This document shows, piece by piece, positions 12,302-20,299 of a DNA stretch of 21,397 bases. This DNA comes from an uncultured Fidelibacterota bacterium. Its GTDB lineage: Bacteria > Fidelibacterota > Marinisomatia > Marinisomatales > UBA8229. Each line of letters opens with the position of its first letter. Within the stretch, counting starts at the first letter, position 1. Below the pieces are notes generated by a model that was given only the letters and a program-made list of their open reading frames with translations, had not been told where the DNA came from and did not search any database. A program made the position numbers and the translations under genes. The stretch lies in contig CAJXJG010000008.1 of NCBI GenBank assembly GCA_913054425.1, positions 1 to 21,397 on the forward strand. The letters are read 5' to 3'.

Positions 12302-14763
12302 TCACCACCCCCGGCAAGTCCAGGGCCATCCAGCAGGTATTGAAAAGCCCCATACAAAAGAATTTCTAAAGAATCCGTTGATAAGAATTTTGCCTGAGTT
12401 CCTAATAATTGGACATCAATTTTGACATATAATGAATCCCCTATCAATAGATTGAGTTTTCCATCGTCTAAGTTAATAGAATCTGTTTTAACAGCATCCG
12501 GTTCAATATCCAGGGTAAATAAAGTATCCGAAGTCCCCTTTTCAAAGCTGGAGATATCCGTGTCCAGCAACACGGTAATATTGGCGCCAAACTCAAACTC
12601 ATTCACATAATCGAGGTAGAGGGTTGCTTCCTCAATCTGATCCACTTCGATTTTGTCCAGGGATTGCGGATCACCCTCAATTCTGCTGGAGGCATCAATG
12701 GTGAAAACAAGCGGTGCCGCTACCAGCAGCTTCCCGCTCAAAGTATCTGTTGTAGTGATTGTCCCAACACTATTCAAGGAACCTATCTCTGTCTGTCCTC
12801 CAACCGTTATCCGGTTAGGAAGAATGTTTATTAAATGCTGGGCACTATCAATGGAAACAATTGGATTTTCAATAATGTTGACATGATCCAGAAACTTTAC
12901 TGCCGAATCCCCCGTCTCATCATTAAAAGATACTATTTGAAGGTCCAGGTACACTGGGAGCGTTAATGTCGGTGAGATAAAGAAATACAGATCCATGAGA
13001 ACTTGGGTAAATTCGAGCTCCTCCAACTCATCAGGCAGGTCAATTTCCTGTTCCACCGGATCAATTTCTACAGTGACAGGGTTTATAGAACCTGTTATAG
13101 ATTCAAAGGAAATATTTCTTAAATCCACTTCAACTCCAATTGAGTCACCAAAGATAATTGTCTGCAAAACATCATCCGGAAAACTAATCCTGGAAACGTA
13201 ATGAACTTTTTGGGTATCTACATCCATCGGTAATTCCAGAGTATATCCGCTCAAATCAATCATTATGTCCATCCCACCCTCATTTATGGAAAATGCAGTA
13301 TCCAATACGTCACTCCCCTTTGAAAATTCATCAATTTGGAAGAAAATATTCGCATCAATACCAATATTATTTTGTATCGATAAATATAACTCTCCGGATT
13401 TCAATACTGCCGTTTGGATCCTGGTGGAGTCATCTAATACAATTTCACTGGAATCCACCATTGCATCCTGTGATAAATATCCTGTGAATTCTGAAAAACT
13501 GATATCTTCACCTTCACCAGCCCCCTCCAGACGAATCCTGACCACGATACTGTCCTCCGAAGTGATTGGAATCAGTTCATTTCCTGTGTCAACTGTAACA
13601 ACCCTGTAGCTGTAGTTCACAAGCTGACTATCAGCCTCCATGACCAGAGAGTGATTTTGTATACTGGTCTGGCTAAAAATATCCGGAGTCAGTTTTGGAA
13701 TATCCAAGCTAATCTGGAACGGGGTTCCGCCGGGCGTTTCAATAGAAGGTATTAAAATATTAAGATTACTGCTGAGAGCCATGTAGTTGTCCACCTCGAC
13801 GATCAAGTTCCCGGATTGGATGGTGGCCCGGACCACTTTGTTGGAGTCCGGTTCAAGGGCGATGCTGCCATCCGCTTCAATGGTTTGTTGAGGAATTTTG
13901 GCTGATGCCGATGTGACTTCTAAACCGAAACAATCAATGATAACCTGGAAATCGGAATTTTTTGCATCCTCATCTATGAGAATTTGAATCCCCTGGGTTC
14001 CCTGGCTGCTGCCTGAAACCTTTATCAGGATGTCTCCGGGCAGGGTCATTCCAGCCAGGTTCAGTGTATCAGATACGCTGCCGCCATTGGCATCAATTAC
14101 AGTGTTGAACTGAAACACTCCATTGGGAATATCGGTAGTATCCGTTCCGCTGACCTGCTGAAACTGAATGTAAATTGGCGATCCCAGCGGAATCACCATG
14201 TCATTTTGAATGGTGATTTGCAATTGACCGCCAGAAAAAATTGCATACCCGAAGTCATCAAAAGAAAAAGGATTTATCACAGGTTCAAGTTCAAAAGCGG
14301 GTATGGCGGAGAACTGACCTTCCGGGATGTCATCAACAGCAGGAAAAATATCACGAAAGATAAACGGATCAGACGCAGAAGAATCAATGTCGTCCAGGGT
14401 AATCGTTCCCACTTTTGATGAAATGACTTTCTCAACTCCCTCAACGGTCACATCATCTACACCCTGGGTGAAACTGGTGGAAATGGGATCAATCTCCAGC
14501 TGATCGCCTACTTCCACCTTTTCAATTTTGATTTCTTTTCTGAATACAAATACAGAATCACCAGCATTCCCGTCATCAAAATATTGATCCAGACCCTCAA
14601 TGGAAATGAGGGAATCCTCCAGAAAAGTATCCAGATCGATTCTAGTCTGAATGATTGGAATTTCAATCGTCGTTGACCAGGTCGGCAGCTTATCCTTATC
14701 TGGTGAATCCAGCGTGCAGCCAAATAATAATATTACAAGAAAAATAAACAAGTGCTTTTTCAT
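12298..14763 (-). CDS. Large repetitive lipoprotein paired with the beta-barrel protein
   Basis: Starting at ATG 14763 gives 821 residues with a lipoprotein signal, KKHLFIFLVILLFGC, and lipidated Cys16. A longer frame to 14829 would add 22 residues that destroy the signal peptide. GGATGG lies a few bases before the ATG and supports it. The mature protein is acidic and beta-rich. A module with the pattern SG-x-L-x-I-x-I-x-N followed by an I-x-I/F-x-I strand recurs: AIFSGGQLQITIQND, ATIQSGNLIVEVDNY, AVLKSGELYLSIQNN, with a related NLDDGKLNLLIGD near the end. I recognise no named family. It is probably on the periplasmic or outer face of the outer membrane. The stop overlaps the start of the beta-barrel gene by four bases, so coupled translation and joint function are likely. 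Confidence 0.75.
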   Translation of the reverse strand: MKKHLFIFLVILLFGCTLDSPDKDKLPTWSTTIEIPIIQTRIDLDTFLEDSLISIEGLDQYFDDGNAGDSVFVFRKEIKIEKVEVGDQLEIDPISTSFTQGVDDVTVEGVEKVISSKVGTITLDDIDSSASDPFIFRDIFPAVDDIPEGQFSAIPAFELEPVINPFSFDDFGYAIFSGGQLQITIQNDMVIPLGSPIYIQFQQVSGTDTTDIPNGVFQFNTVIDANGGSVSDTLNLAGMTLPGDILIKVSGSSQGTQGIQILIDEDAKNSDFQVIIDCFGLEVTSASAKIPQQTIEADGSIALEPDSNKVVRATIQSGNLIVEVDNYMALSSNLNILIPSIETPGGTPFQISLDIPKLTPDIFSQTSIQNHSLVMEADSQLVNYSYRVVTVDTGNELIPITSEDSIVVRIRLEGAGEGEDISFSEFTGYLSQDAMVDSSEIVLDDSTRIQTAVLKSGELYLSIQNNIGIDANIFFQIDEFSKGSDVLDTAFSINEGGMDIMIDLSGYTLELPMDVDTQKVHYVSRISFPDDVLQTIIFGDSIGVEVDLRNISFESITGSINPVTVEIDPVEQEIDLPDELEELEFTQVLMDLYFFISPTLTLPVYLDLQIVSFNDETGDSAVKFLDHVNIIENPIVSIDSAQHLINILPNRITVGGQTEIGSLNSVGTITTTDTLSGKLLVAAPLVFTIDASSRIEGDPQSLDKIEVDQIEEATLYLDYVNEFEFGANITVLLDTDISSFEKGTSDTLFTLDIEPDAVKTDSINLDDGKLNLLIGDSLYVKIDVQLLGTQAKFLSTDSLEILLYGAFQYLLDGPGLAGGGE

Positions 14764-14910
14764 CGTCCATCCGAAATCAACACAGTTGGTTATAATTAAG
14801 TGAAAAGCTTTACTTTTAACCAAATTCATGAAGCTCCAATTAGAACAACTTTATTTCTGACATCTTCTCTAATTACCTTGTTTAATTTTGTCATCAATTA
14901 TAAACTAAAA

Positions 14911-14962
14911 CCGCACAATTGCAATATAACCAACTAAAAAAATGTGAATAAATTTTGTGCGG
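14911..14962. promoter_or_regulatory. Inverted repeat CCGCACAA in a divergent promoter region
   Basis: CCGCACAA (14911-14918) and TTGTGCGG (14955-14962) are perfect 8-base inverted copies separated by 36 bases, inside the 246-base gap between the divergent lipoprotein and DUF1214 genes. The GC-rich arms stand out against the AT-rich surroundings. Two operator half-sites bound by one regulator, or a large cruciform, are possible. No regulator gene lies nearby. Confidence 0.35.
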
Positions 14963-15009
14963 ATTCAATATCCACTAATTAAATTGAGAAAAAATAAACT
15001 GAGAACAAC

Positions 15010-16068
15010 ATGAACCACAATGAAATAATAACCCATGCGTTAAACCAATTAATGAAATCAGTGTTAAAACTGGAAAAGACAACAAACATACCACAGGAAC
15101 TGGATGCTGTGGAAGGCAGGCGTTTCCTCCTGCGGATGCTTTCAGCTTCCGTGGATTCCTTTGTGGAATATATTGATGCTGACAGACCTCAGTTCAGGCA
15201 TTCTGAAGGACCCCATCGGAAAATGTTCGGTGATTGTCCTGATGCGGATTACCTTCAAGCTCCCATTGATTTGAGAAATGGACGGAGTTACAGGGTGAGA
15301 GGAACAATTCCTCAAGGAACCAACTATGTGGGAGTGATGCTTTATGGACGGGGTGGACGAATTGGTGTTTGTATAACAGATGAACAATTGGAAATTGGCA
15401 ATGATGGTCTGTTTGAGATTTTAATTTCAGCTAATCCTGAGGATAATCCAACTTTGTTGGGAAATGGAGATGAACACATGGTAATGGTACGTCAATATTT
15501 CACAGACAGAAATAAACAGCCGCCAATGGAATTAGAAGTTGAATTTCTTGGGGATGTTCCGGAACCAAAACCTTTAAATTCAGCCTGGCTGGCAAAACGC
15601 ATTGAATTGTCCAGACGCATGCTGGAATCTATTTATATGCGTACTCTGGATGCTTATCAGAGAATATCAAATTTTCCGAAAAATAAGTTCGTTGATGTTC
15701 CGGTCGAGCTATTATTCCCTACACCCGATAATACCTACAAGCTTTGCTGGTATGAACTGGAACCTGACCAAATGATCATAGTGAGCGGCAGCTTGCCAAA
15801 AGCACGGTATTTCAGTTTTACCTTTTATAATGTCTGGCTGGAAAGTTATGATTATACCCGCCATCAGGTGATTTTAAATCATGACCAGATTCAACTAGAT
15901 GAAAACGGTAGATTCGATATTTGTGTTGGGCAACAAAATAATGGCTATACCAACTGGCTGGATACTGCAGGGCATAATTCAGGGTACCTGGTAGCAAGAA
16001 GTCTCCTCCTGGAAGGAAGCCATCCGGAATTTGACGTTAAGGTGATGGAAATGACAAAACCCAAATAA
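15010..16068 (+). CDS. DUF1214 domain-containing protein
   Basis: The 352-residue protein matches the DUF1214 family, best in its C-terminal part, where PKARYFSFTFYNVWLESYD (part of residues 261-281) and the GYTNWLDTAGHNSGYLVAR region near 309-327 are characteristic. The family has no established reaction; members occur as soluble or exported proteins, often in pairs with DUF1254 proteins. Here there is no DUF1254 partner and no signal peptide, so the protein seems cytoplasmic. The neighbour 11 bases downstream is a sulfotransferase, which suggests one transcript and possibly a shared substrate. The ATG at 15010 follows GAGAACAAC, a weak ribosome binding site. Confidence 0.75.
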   Translation: MNHNEIITHALNQLMKSVLKLEKTTNIPQELDAVEGRRFLLRMLSASVDSFVEYIDADRPQFRHSEGPHRKMFGDCPDADYLQAPIDLRNGRSYRVRGTIPQGTNYVGVMLYGRGGRIGVCITDEQLEIGNDGLFEILISANPEDNPTLLGNGDEHMVMVRQYFTDRNKQPPMELEVEFLGDVPEPKPLNSAWLAKRIELSRRMLESIYMRTLDAYQRISNFPKNKFVDVPVELLFPTPDNTYKLCWYELEPDQMIIVSGSLPKARYFSFTFYNVWLESYDYTRHQVILNHDQIQLDENGRFDICVGQQNNGYTNWLDTAGHNSGYLVARSLLLEGSHPEFDVKVMEMTKPK

Positions 16069-16079
16069 AAATACAACGT

Positions 16080-17309
16080 ATGCAAACAACGGCTTCCCTT
16101 AAAAAACGCCCCCTTAGTTTTAATGCGTTAAATTTAGCTGGAAGTTTCTTTCCATCCAAACCGGATTTATCTGAACAGTATATTTTGGATGCCGCCAGAA
16201 ATTCTGCCGGGTTTAACGACTGGGGTATTGACAGTTTTCTGGAAGGAATGCGGGAATTACTTAATTCAAGCATTAAGGAAGCCAGACTACATTTATTTGG
16301 GAGACAATTTCTACAGAAAGGATGTATCCGCTCTGTGAAAGACCGGATCAGGTTACAGAGGGCCTTTAACACAAATCCAGAAATGTTGAAAACCCCCATA
16401 GACAAACCTGTGTTTATTCTTGGTTTACCCAGAACCGGAACCACTTTTTTGCAGAACCTGCTGTTTCAGAATGATCATTTTCGCCACCTGCATTACTGGG
16501 AGCAGGTAGCGGTCGGTCCACAGCCGACTCATGAAAATTTGCAGGATAATTACATTATCAAATCCTGTGAATCCTTTGTTGATAACCTAAAAACTATAGC
16601 GCCGGAATTTTTCATTGCACATGAGATAAATCCTCATGGTCCAGAAGAATGCAACGGACTTATGGAACGGAATTTTACCAGCATAATTTATTTTATGTTC
16701 AAAAATATCCCATCCTATATGGATTGGTTCCAAAACCACGATATGACCGAAACATATAATTATCACAAAAAACAGCTGCAGTACTTAGGGTACCATTTCA
16801 GGAAAAAACAATGGGTGCTGAAGGCGCCCGTCCACCTTTTTTTCCTGAAATATCTTTTTAAAACCTACCCTGATGCACGCATTGTGCACTTGCACAGGGA
16901 TCCGTTGGAATTGATACCATCCATGGCAAGCCTGGTTGTCATTTCCCGCCAGATTCACTCCAACCATGTGAATGCTGAAGAAACCGCAAATCAAATCCTA
17001 AATTGGGTGAGGAAGATTATAACAAATTCCATTGCTTTCAGGGATGAAACTAATTCGGACCAAATTTTGGATTTAGCGTATACCGATCTGGTAAAGGATC
17101 CGTTGAATACATTAATTCAGATTTACAAATGGCTGGGAATTGATATTAATAATGAAACCCAATCCAATATTTCTGACTGGCTTGGAAATAGCAAGCGGAA
17201 AAGGATCGGGAAAACACATCAATATTCGCTGGAGCAGTTTAACCTGACCGAAACAAAAATCCAGGACGAATTCAATCACTACTATGATCGATATGCAGAT
17301 TATATTTAA
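16080..17309 (+). CDS. Sulfotransferase family protein (Sulfotransferase_3 type)
   Basis: The 409-residue enzyme has the PAPS-dependent sulfotransferase hallmarks: the 5'-phosphosulfate loop LPRTGTTFL (116-124), WVLKAPVHL (245-253), the 3'-phosphate-binding strand and loop RIVHLHRDPLELIPSMASL (267-285), and the C-terminal KTHQYSLEQFNL segment (378-389) usual in this group. It would move a sulfonate group from PAPS to a hydroxyl or amine of an unidentified acceptor in the cytoplasm. This subgroup acts on lipids, glycans or small molecules, and I cannot choose among them. It begins 11 bases after the DUF1214 gene, so the two are probably co-transcribed. No PAPS synthesis genes are in the window. 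Confidence 0.87.
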   Translation: MQTTASLKKRPLSFNALNLAGSFFPSKPDLSEQYILDAARNSAGFNDWGIDSFLEGMRELLNSSIKEARLHLFGRQFLQKGCIRSVKDRIRLQRAFNTNPEMLKTPIDKPVFILGLPRTGTTFLQNLLFQNDHFRHLHYWEQVAVGPQPTHENLQDNYIIKSCESFVDNLKTIAPEFFIAHEINPHGPEECNGLMERNFTSIIYFMFKNIPSYMDWFQNHDMTETYNYHKKQLQYLGYHFRKKQWVLKAPVHLFFLKYLFKTYPDARIVHLHRDPLELIPSMASLVVISRQIHSNHVNAEETANQILNWVRKIITNSIAFRDETNSDQILDLAYTDLVKDPLNTLIQIYKWLGIDINNETQSNISDWLGNSKRKRIGKTHQYSLEQFNLTETKIQDEFNHYYDRYADYI

Positions 17310-17365
17310 TGACTTTCAATTAATCATCCAAACTTTGAAAAAAAGTGGGGATAGGGAGTGACAAA

Positions 17366-17758
17366 ATGAATAAAATATTTAAAAACGTATTAGCTATTCT
17401 TGGAGGAGGTTTCATTGGAATGGTTGTAAATATGGGATTAATTATTGCTGGAAGTCAGTTAATTCCTCTTGCTGATGGAGTTGATCCTATGAATGCAAAA
17501 ATGTGGGAGATTAAATATTTTTTATTCCCCTTTCTTGCACATGCAATTGGGACATTAGCAGGAGCATTTGTCACTGCTAAGTTTTCAGCTAGTCATCATA
17601 TGATGTTGGCTATTTGTATAGGCATATTTTTTCTCTTAGGAGGCATAACTATGGTATTCATATTACCTGCCCCTATCTGGTTTATTAGTGTTGACCTTTT
17701 ACTAGCTTATATTCCAATGGGTTGGTTTGGTTGGAAGTTAAGTGGTAAAAAACTTTAG
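17366..17758 (+). CDS. Small four-helix integral membrane protein
   Basis: The chosen start, ATG at 17366, has AGGGAG seven bases upstream; a longer frame from GTG 17345 would place that site inside the gene. The product has 130 residues with four predicted membrane helices: about 8-30, 51-70, 80-100 and 104-122. Patterns such as NMGLIIAGSQLIPLADGVDP, FPFLAHAIGTLAGAFV and LPAPIWF resemble a hypothetical membrane protein common in Bacteroidota and relatives, with no known function. It follows the sulfotransferase gene by 56 bases and has somewhat more AT-rich codons than the genes before it. Confidence 0.75.
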   Translation: MNKIFKNVLAILGGGFIGMVVNMGLIIAGSQLIPLADGVDPMNAKMWEIKYFLFPFLAHAIGTLAGAFVTAKFSASHHMMLAICIGIFFLLGGITMVFILPAPIWFISVDLLLAYIPMGWFGWKLSGKKL

Positions 17759-17812
17759 AAACATAAATGTCACGTTTGTAGTATAGTATGAATATTCTAA
17801 TAATATATATGT

Positions 17813-19060
17813 ATGACTGAGTTAACTAAAAAACAAATTTTGGATAAGGAAGACGACCCTCAGGCACTTGAAGATCTATATAGATCAGACCCTGAAAATT
17901 TTAAAGTATCTTTGTTGTCCGCGGCTACCCAAAAACCTAATTCAAAATTATTTAAATTTTGGAGAGTACGCCTAGAATATGAAGGCGGAGATAAAAATCC
18001 TTCTGCAGTACCAATTCCAGTCGTATGCTTGATAGTTGCCTTCTTTGGACTTATGGTTAGAGTTCCTGAGAATTTTTTCACTGAAATATGGTATTACCCT
18101 AGATTTGCACCTTTTTTTATTGTCCTATCGGTAGCCACATATTTTTTATTTAAAAATCCAAATCTCCTATTTTCTATTGCGTTATCGATATTCAGTATAT
18201 TGACATCAATTTATTTAATATTGTTACCGAATTGGCAATCATCAGATTCGGTCACTATGGCGCTTATCCATCTACCTTTAGCTACTTTAATATTTCTGGG
18301 TATTTGTTTTGTACAGAAAGATTGGCGAGAGACTGAACAACGAATTGCTTTTTTAAAGTTTTGTGGTGACATTTTTATCCTGAGTATACTCATTCTGCTT
18401 GGGGGTGGAGTGCTAACCGCTTTTGCAATGGGACTTTTCGAACTAATGGGCGTTGATATAGAAGATTGGTATCTATCAAATGTTGGTGTTATTGGAATTG
18501 TATCCATTCCATTAGTGGCAACCTATCTTTATGATTCAATATTGCAAAGAAGACTTTATATTACAGAGTTATTAGCGAAAATTTTTTCACCCCTATTTTT
18601 TATTTTTGTTTTTGCTTATATAATTGTAATGATGATAGGTGGATATAGTCCGTTCGTTAATCGGGAATTTCTTGTTGTATTCAATGGACTGTTAATCCTG
18701 ATATTAGGCATAATCTTTTTTTCAATTGTAACACGTGGACGAGATTCTAAAATCTACATAACAGATTACGTGAACGTTCTTCTAGTGAGTGCCAGTATAT
18801 TAATTAATCTTATTGCACTCTCAGCTATTACATTCCGTTTAGTTGAATTTGGGTTTACACCAAATCGCTTTTGTGTGTTGGGAGTCAATTGGATTGTTTT
18901 CATTCACTTAATTATTATTGCGATCGCTTATGTTAGGGTGATAATTCATCAGATTGATTTTGATCTCTTACGAAAGAAAGTCGTTAGTTATCTTCCAGTT
19001 TATTGTTGCTGGTTTGTTTTTGTCACTTATCTACTTCCGTTGGTCTTTGGATTTGTTTAA
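17813..19060 (+). CDS. DUF4153-like polytopic membrane protein
   Basis: The 415-residue protein has a soluble charged N-terminus (about 1-65) followed by roughly ten to twelve membrane helices. The segment WYYPRFAPFFIVLSVATYF (93-111) and GGGVLTAFAMGLFELMGVDIEDWY (197-220; written here in part as GGGVLTAFAMGLF and GVDIEDWY) and REFLVVFNGLL resemble the DUF4153 family of Bacteroidota. No enzymatic motif is visible and the function is unknown. It lies 54 bases downstream of the small membrane protein gene and ends just before a strong terminator, so it closes this plus-strand unit. Its codons are notably AT-rich. Confidence 0.65.
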   Translation: MTELTKKQILDKEDDPQALEDLYRSDPENFKVSLLSAATQKPNSKLFKFWRVRLEYEGGDKNPSAVPIPVVCLIVAFFGLMVRVPENFFTEIWYYPRFAPFFIVLSVATYFLFKNPNLLFSIALSIFSILTSIYLILLPNWQSSDSVTMALIHLPLATLIFLGICFVQKDWRETEQRIAFLKFCGDIFILSILILLGGGVLTAFAMGLFELMGVDIEDWYLSNVGVIGIVSIPLVATYLYDSILQRRLYITELLAKIFSPLFFIFVFAYIIVMMIGGYSPFVNREFLVVFNGLLILILGIIFFSIVTRGRDSKIYITDYVNVLLVSASILINLIALSAITFRLVEFGFTPNRFCVLGVNWIVFIHLIIIAIAYVRVIIHQIDFDLLRKKVVSYLPVYCCWFVFVTYLLPLVFGFV

Positions 19061-19093
19061 AAATACTCAATTATAATGATTAACCATATCAAC

Positions 19094-19116
19094 CCCCGCC
19101 CAGAAGCGGGGTTTTT
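19094..19116 (+). terminator. Rho-independent terminator after the DUF4153-like gene
   Basis: CCCCGC (19094-19099) and GCGGGG (19106-19111) form a 6-bp GC stem with a 6-base loop, followed at once by five T residues. It lies 33 bases after the stop of the DUF4153-like gene. Because AACCCCC precedes the stem, the reverse strand also has a short tract, so it may act weakly in both directions. Confidence 0.85.
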
Positions 19117-19136
19117 AGTTTTACTCACCTCTTTGT

Positions 19137-19168
19137 AAAAAAGTTTGGGATGAAATAACAAACATCCC
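19137..19168 (-). terminator. Terminator of the beta-propeller gene
   Basis: On the minus strand GGGATG pairs with CATCCC around a 10-base loop, and a run of six T residues follows after AAAC. It lies just past the stop of the strictosidine synthase-like gene. Both this and the hairpin near 172-185 begin GCAGGGAT on the minus strand. Confidence 0.5.
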
Positions 19169-19194
19169 TGCTGCTATTCAATTTGCTTTAGATA

Positions 19195-20262
19195 TTATTC
19201 AGGAGCACTGATTCGGGCGAAACCCGGGTAGGTCAGGCTCCCCAGATACAAAACACCGTTTTTTTCCTCTACACTGGTTATGGGTGAAAATGATTCCGGA
19301 GAAGAATCCTGAAGATTATGGATTACCCTCCCCGCGCCATCAATTCCCAGCACAAAACCATGCCTGTCTGGCGCCGGCTGAAGGGCTTCCGGCAGGCGTA
19401 GAATAATTTTCCGCACAAAGGGTTTACCGGCCAGATTATCAATAATCTCTTTTCTCAAAGCCGGCATGGCTATCCAGTAAGTACCTTTTCCATTGGAGGA
19501 AATACCATCGGGAAATCCGGGCAGATTATCCATCAGTATCTCCGACTGGCCGGCTTTTTCTCCCTTTAGCCAATATTTCTGCACCCGGTATTCGGATGTC
19601 TCATTGACCAAAACAAATTCACCACCGGGACTTAAAGCAACGCCATTGGCAAAATATAAATCCGATAATAACGTTGTTGTCGTTTTTGTATCAGGGTCAT
19701 ATTCCAGCAGACGACCATAAGGTTGGTGGGCCATGAGGTCCAGCCGATAATCATGCACACCATATCGGGATGATGCATCAGTAAAATAGATTTTGCCATC
19801 CGCAGCTACATCCACATCATCGGAAAACTTAAACGGAATACCATCCGCTTCGGTTGTAAGAGTGGTCAGATTACCGTCCTGAGCTGCGCGCAACAATCCC
19901 TTATGGGCATCAGCAATGATCAAATTCCCCTCACCGTCAAAATCCATCCCCAACGGTCGTCCCTGTGTATTCACAAATACACCCAGGCTATTTCCCTGCC
20001 CATCATATTTGATGATTCTGCCATCCTCGTAGCCTGCATACATAATGCCCGCTTCATCCACTGCAATATCTTCCGGCCCAATTCCATCATTCAACCCCAG
20101 GATCTCCGCATCCTGTAAATAATTGTTTGGCTCAAACTGCCCTTTCATTTCAGGTGCTGCCGGCGGGTCCCAGACAACCGGTTCAGCATCAACTGGCCAG
20201 AATAATAAATATACCGGAAAAAGACCGATAAAAACCAAAATTCCTTTTGTTGGCTTCCCCAT
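19195..20262 (-). CDS. Strictosidine synthase-like / SMP-30 beta-propeller protein
   Basis: The 355-residue protein has an N-terminal hydrophobic segment (KGILVFIGLFPVYLLFW, 6-22) that is a signal peptide or anchor, then a six-bladed propeller of the strictosidine synthase-like / APMAP group. Family features are GPEDIAVD (62-69), GRPLGMDFDGEGNLIIADA (101-119), DDVDVAADGKIYFTDASSRY (148-167), FANGVALSPGG and DNLPGFPDGISSNG (246-259). Bacterial members are calcium-dependent lactonase or arylesterase-like enzymes; the substrate is unknown and plant strictosidine synthesis is not implied. It probably acts in the periplasm. GGGAGA lies a few bases before the ATG and supports this start. The T9SS-sorted gene lies 37 bases upstream on the same strand. 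Confidence 0.85.
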   Translation of the reverse strand: MGKPTKGILVFIGLFPVYLLFWPVDAEPVVWDPPAAPEMKGQFEPNNYLQDAEILGLNDGIGPEDIAVDEAGIMYAGYEDGRIIKYDGQGNSLGVFVNTQGRPLGMDFDGEGNLIIADAHKGLLRAAQDGNLTTLTTEADGIPFKFSDDVDVAADGKIYFTDASSRYGVHDYRLDLMAHQPYGRLLEYDPDTKTTTTLLSDLYFANGVALSPGGEFVLVNETSEYRVQKYWLKGEKAGQSEILMDNLPGFPDGISSNGKGTYWIAMPALRKEIIDNLAGKPFVRKIILRLPEALQPAPDRHGFVLGIDGAGRVIHNLQDSSPESFSPITSVEEKNGVLYLGSLTYPGFARISAPE

Positions 20263-20299
20263 TTTATCTCCCTATTTCAATTTACCCAGAGGAATTAAT

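Noticed and set aside
12422..14418. Several plus-strand frames of 60-115 residues opposite the lipoprotein gene
   Set aside because: They are short, low-complexity antisense frames with no family resemblance and lie fully inside a well-supported gene.
14764..14829. Upstream extension of the lipoprotein gene by 22 codons
   Set aside because: It would bury the lipoprotein signal peptide; the ATG at 14763 gives a proper lipobox ending in Cys16 and has a ribosome binding site.
17345..17365. GTG start for the small membrane protein
   Set aside because: AGGGAG lies seven bases before the ATG at 17366, so the GTG version would put the ribosome binding site inside the gene.
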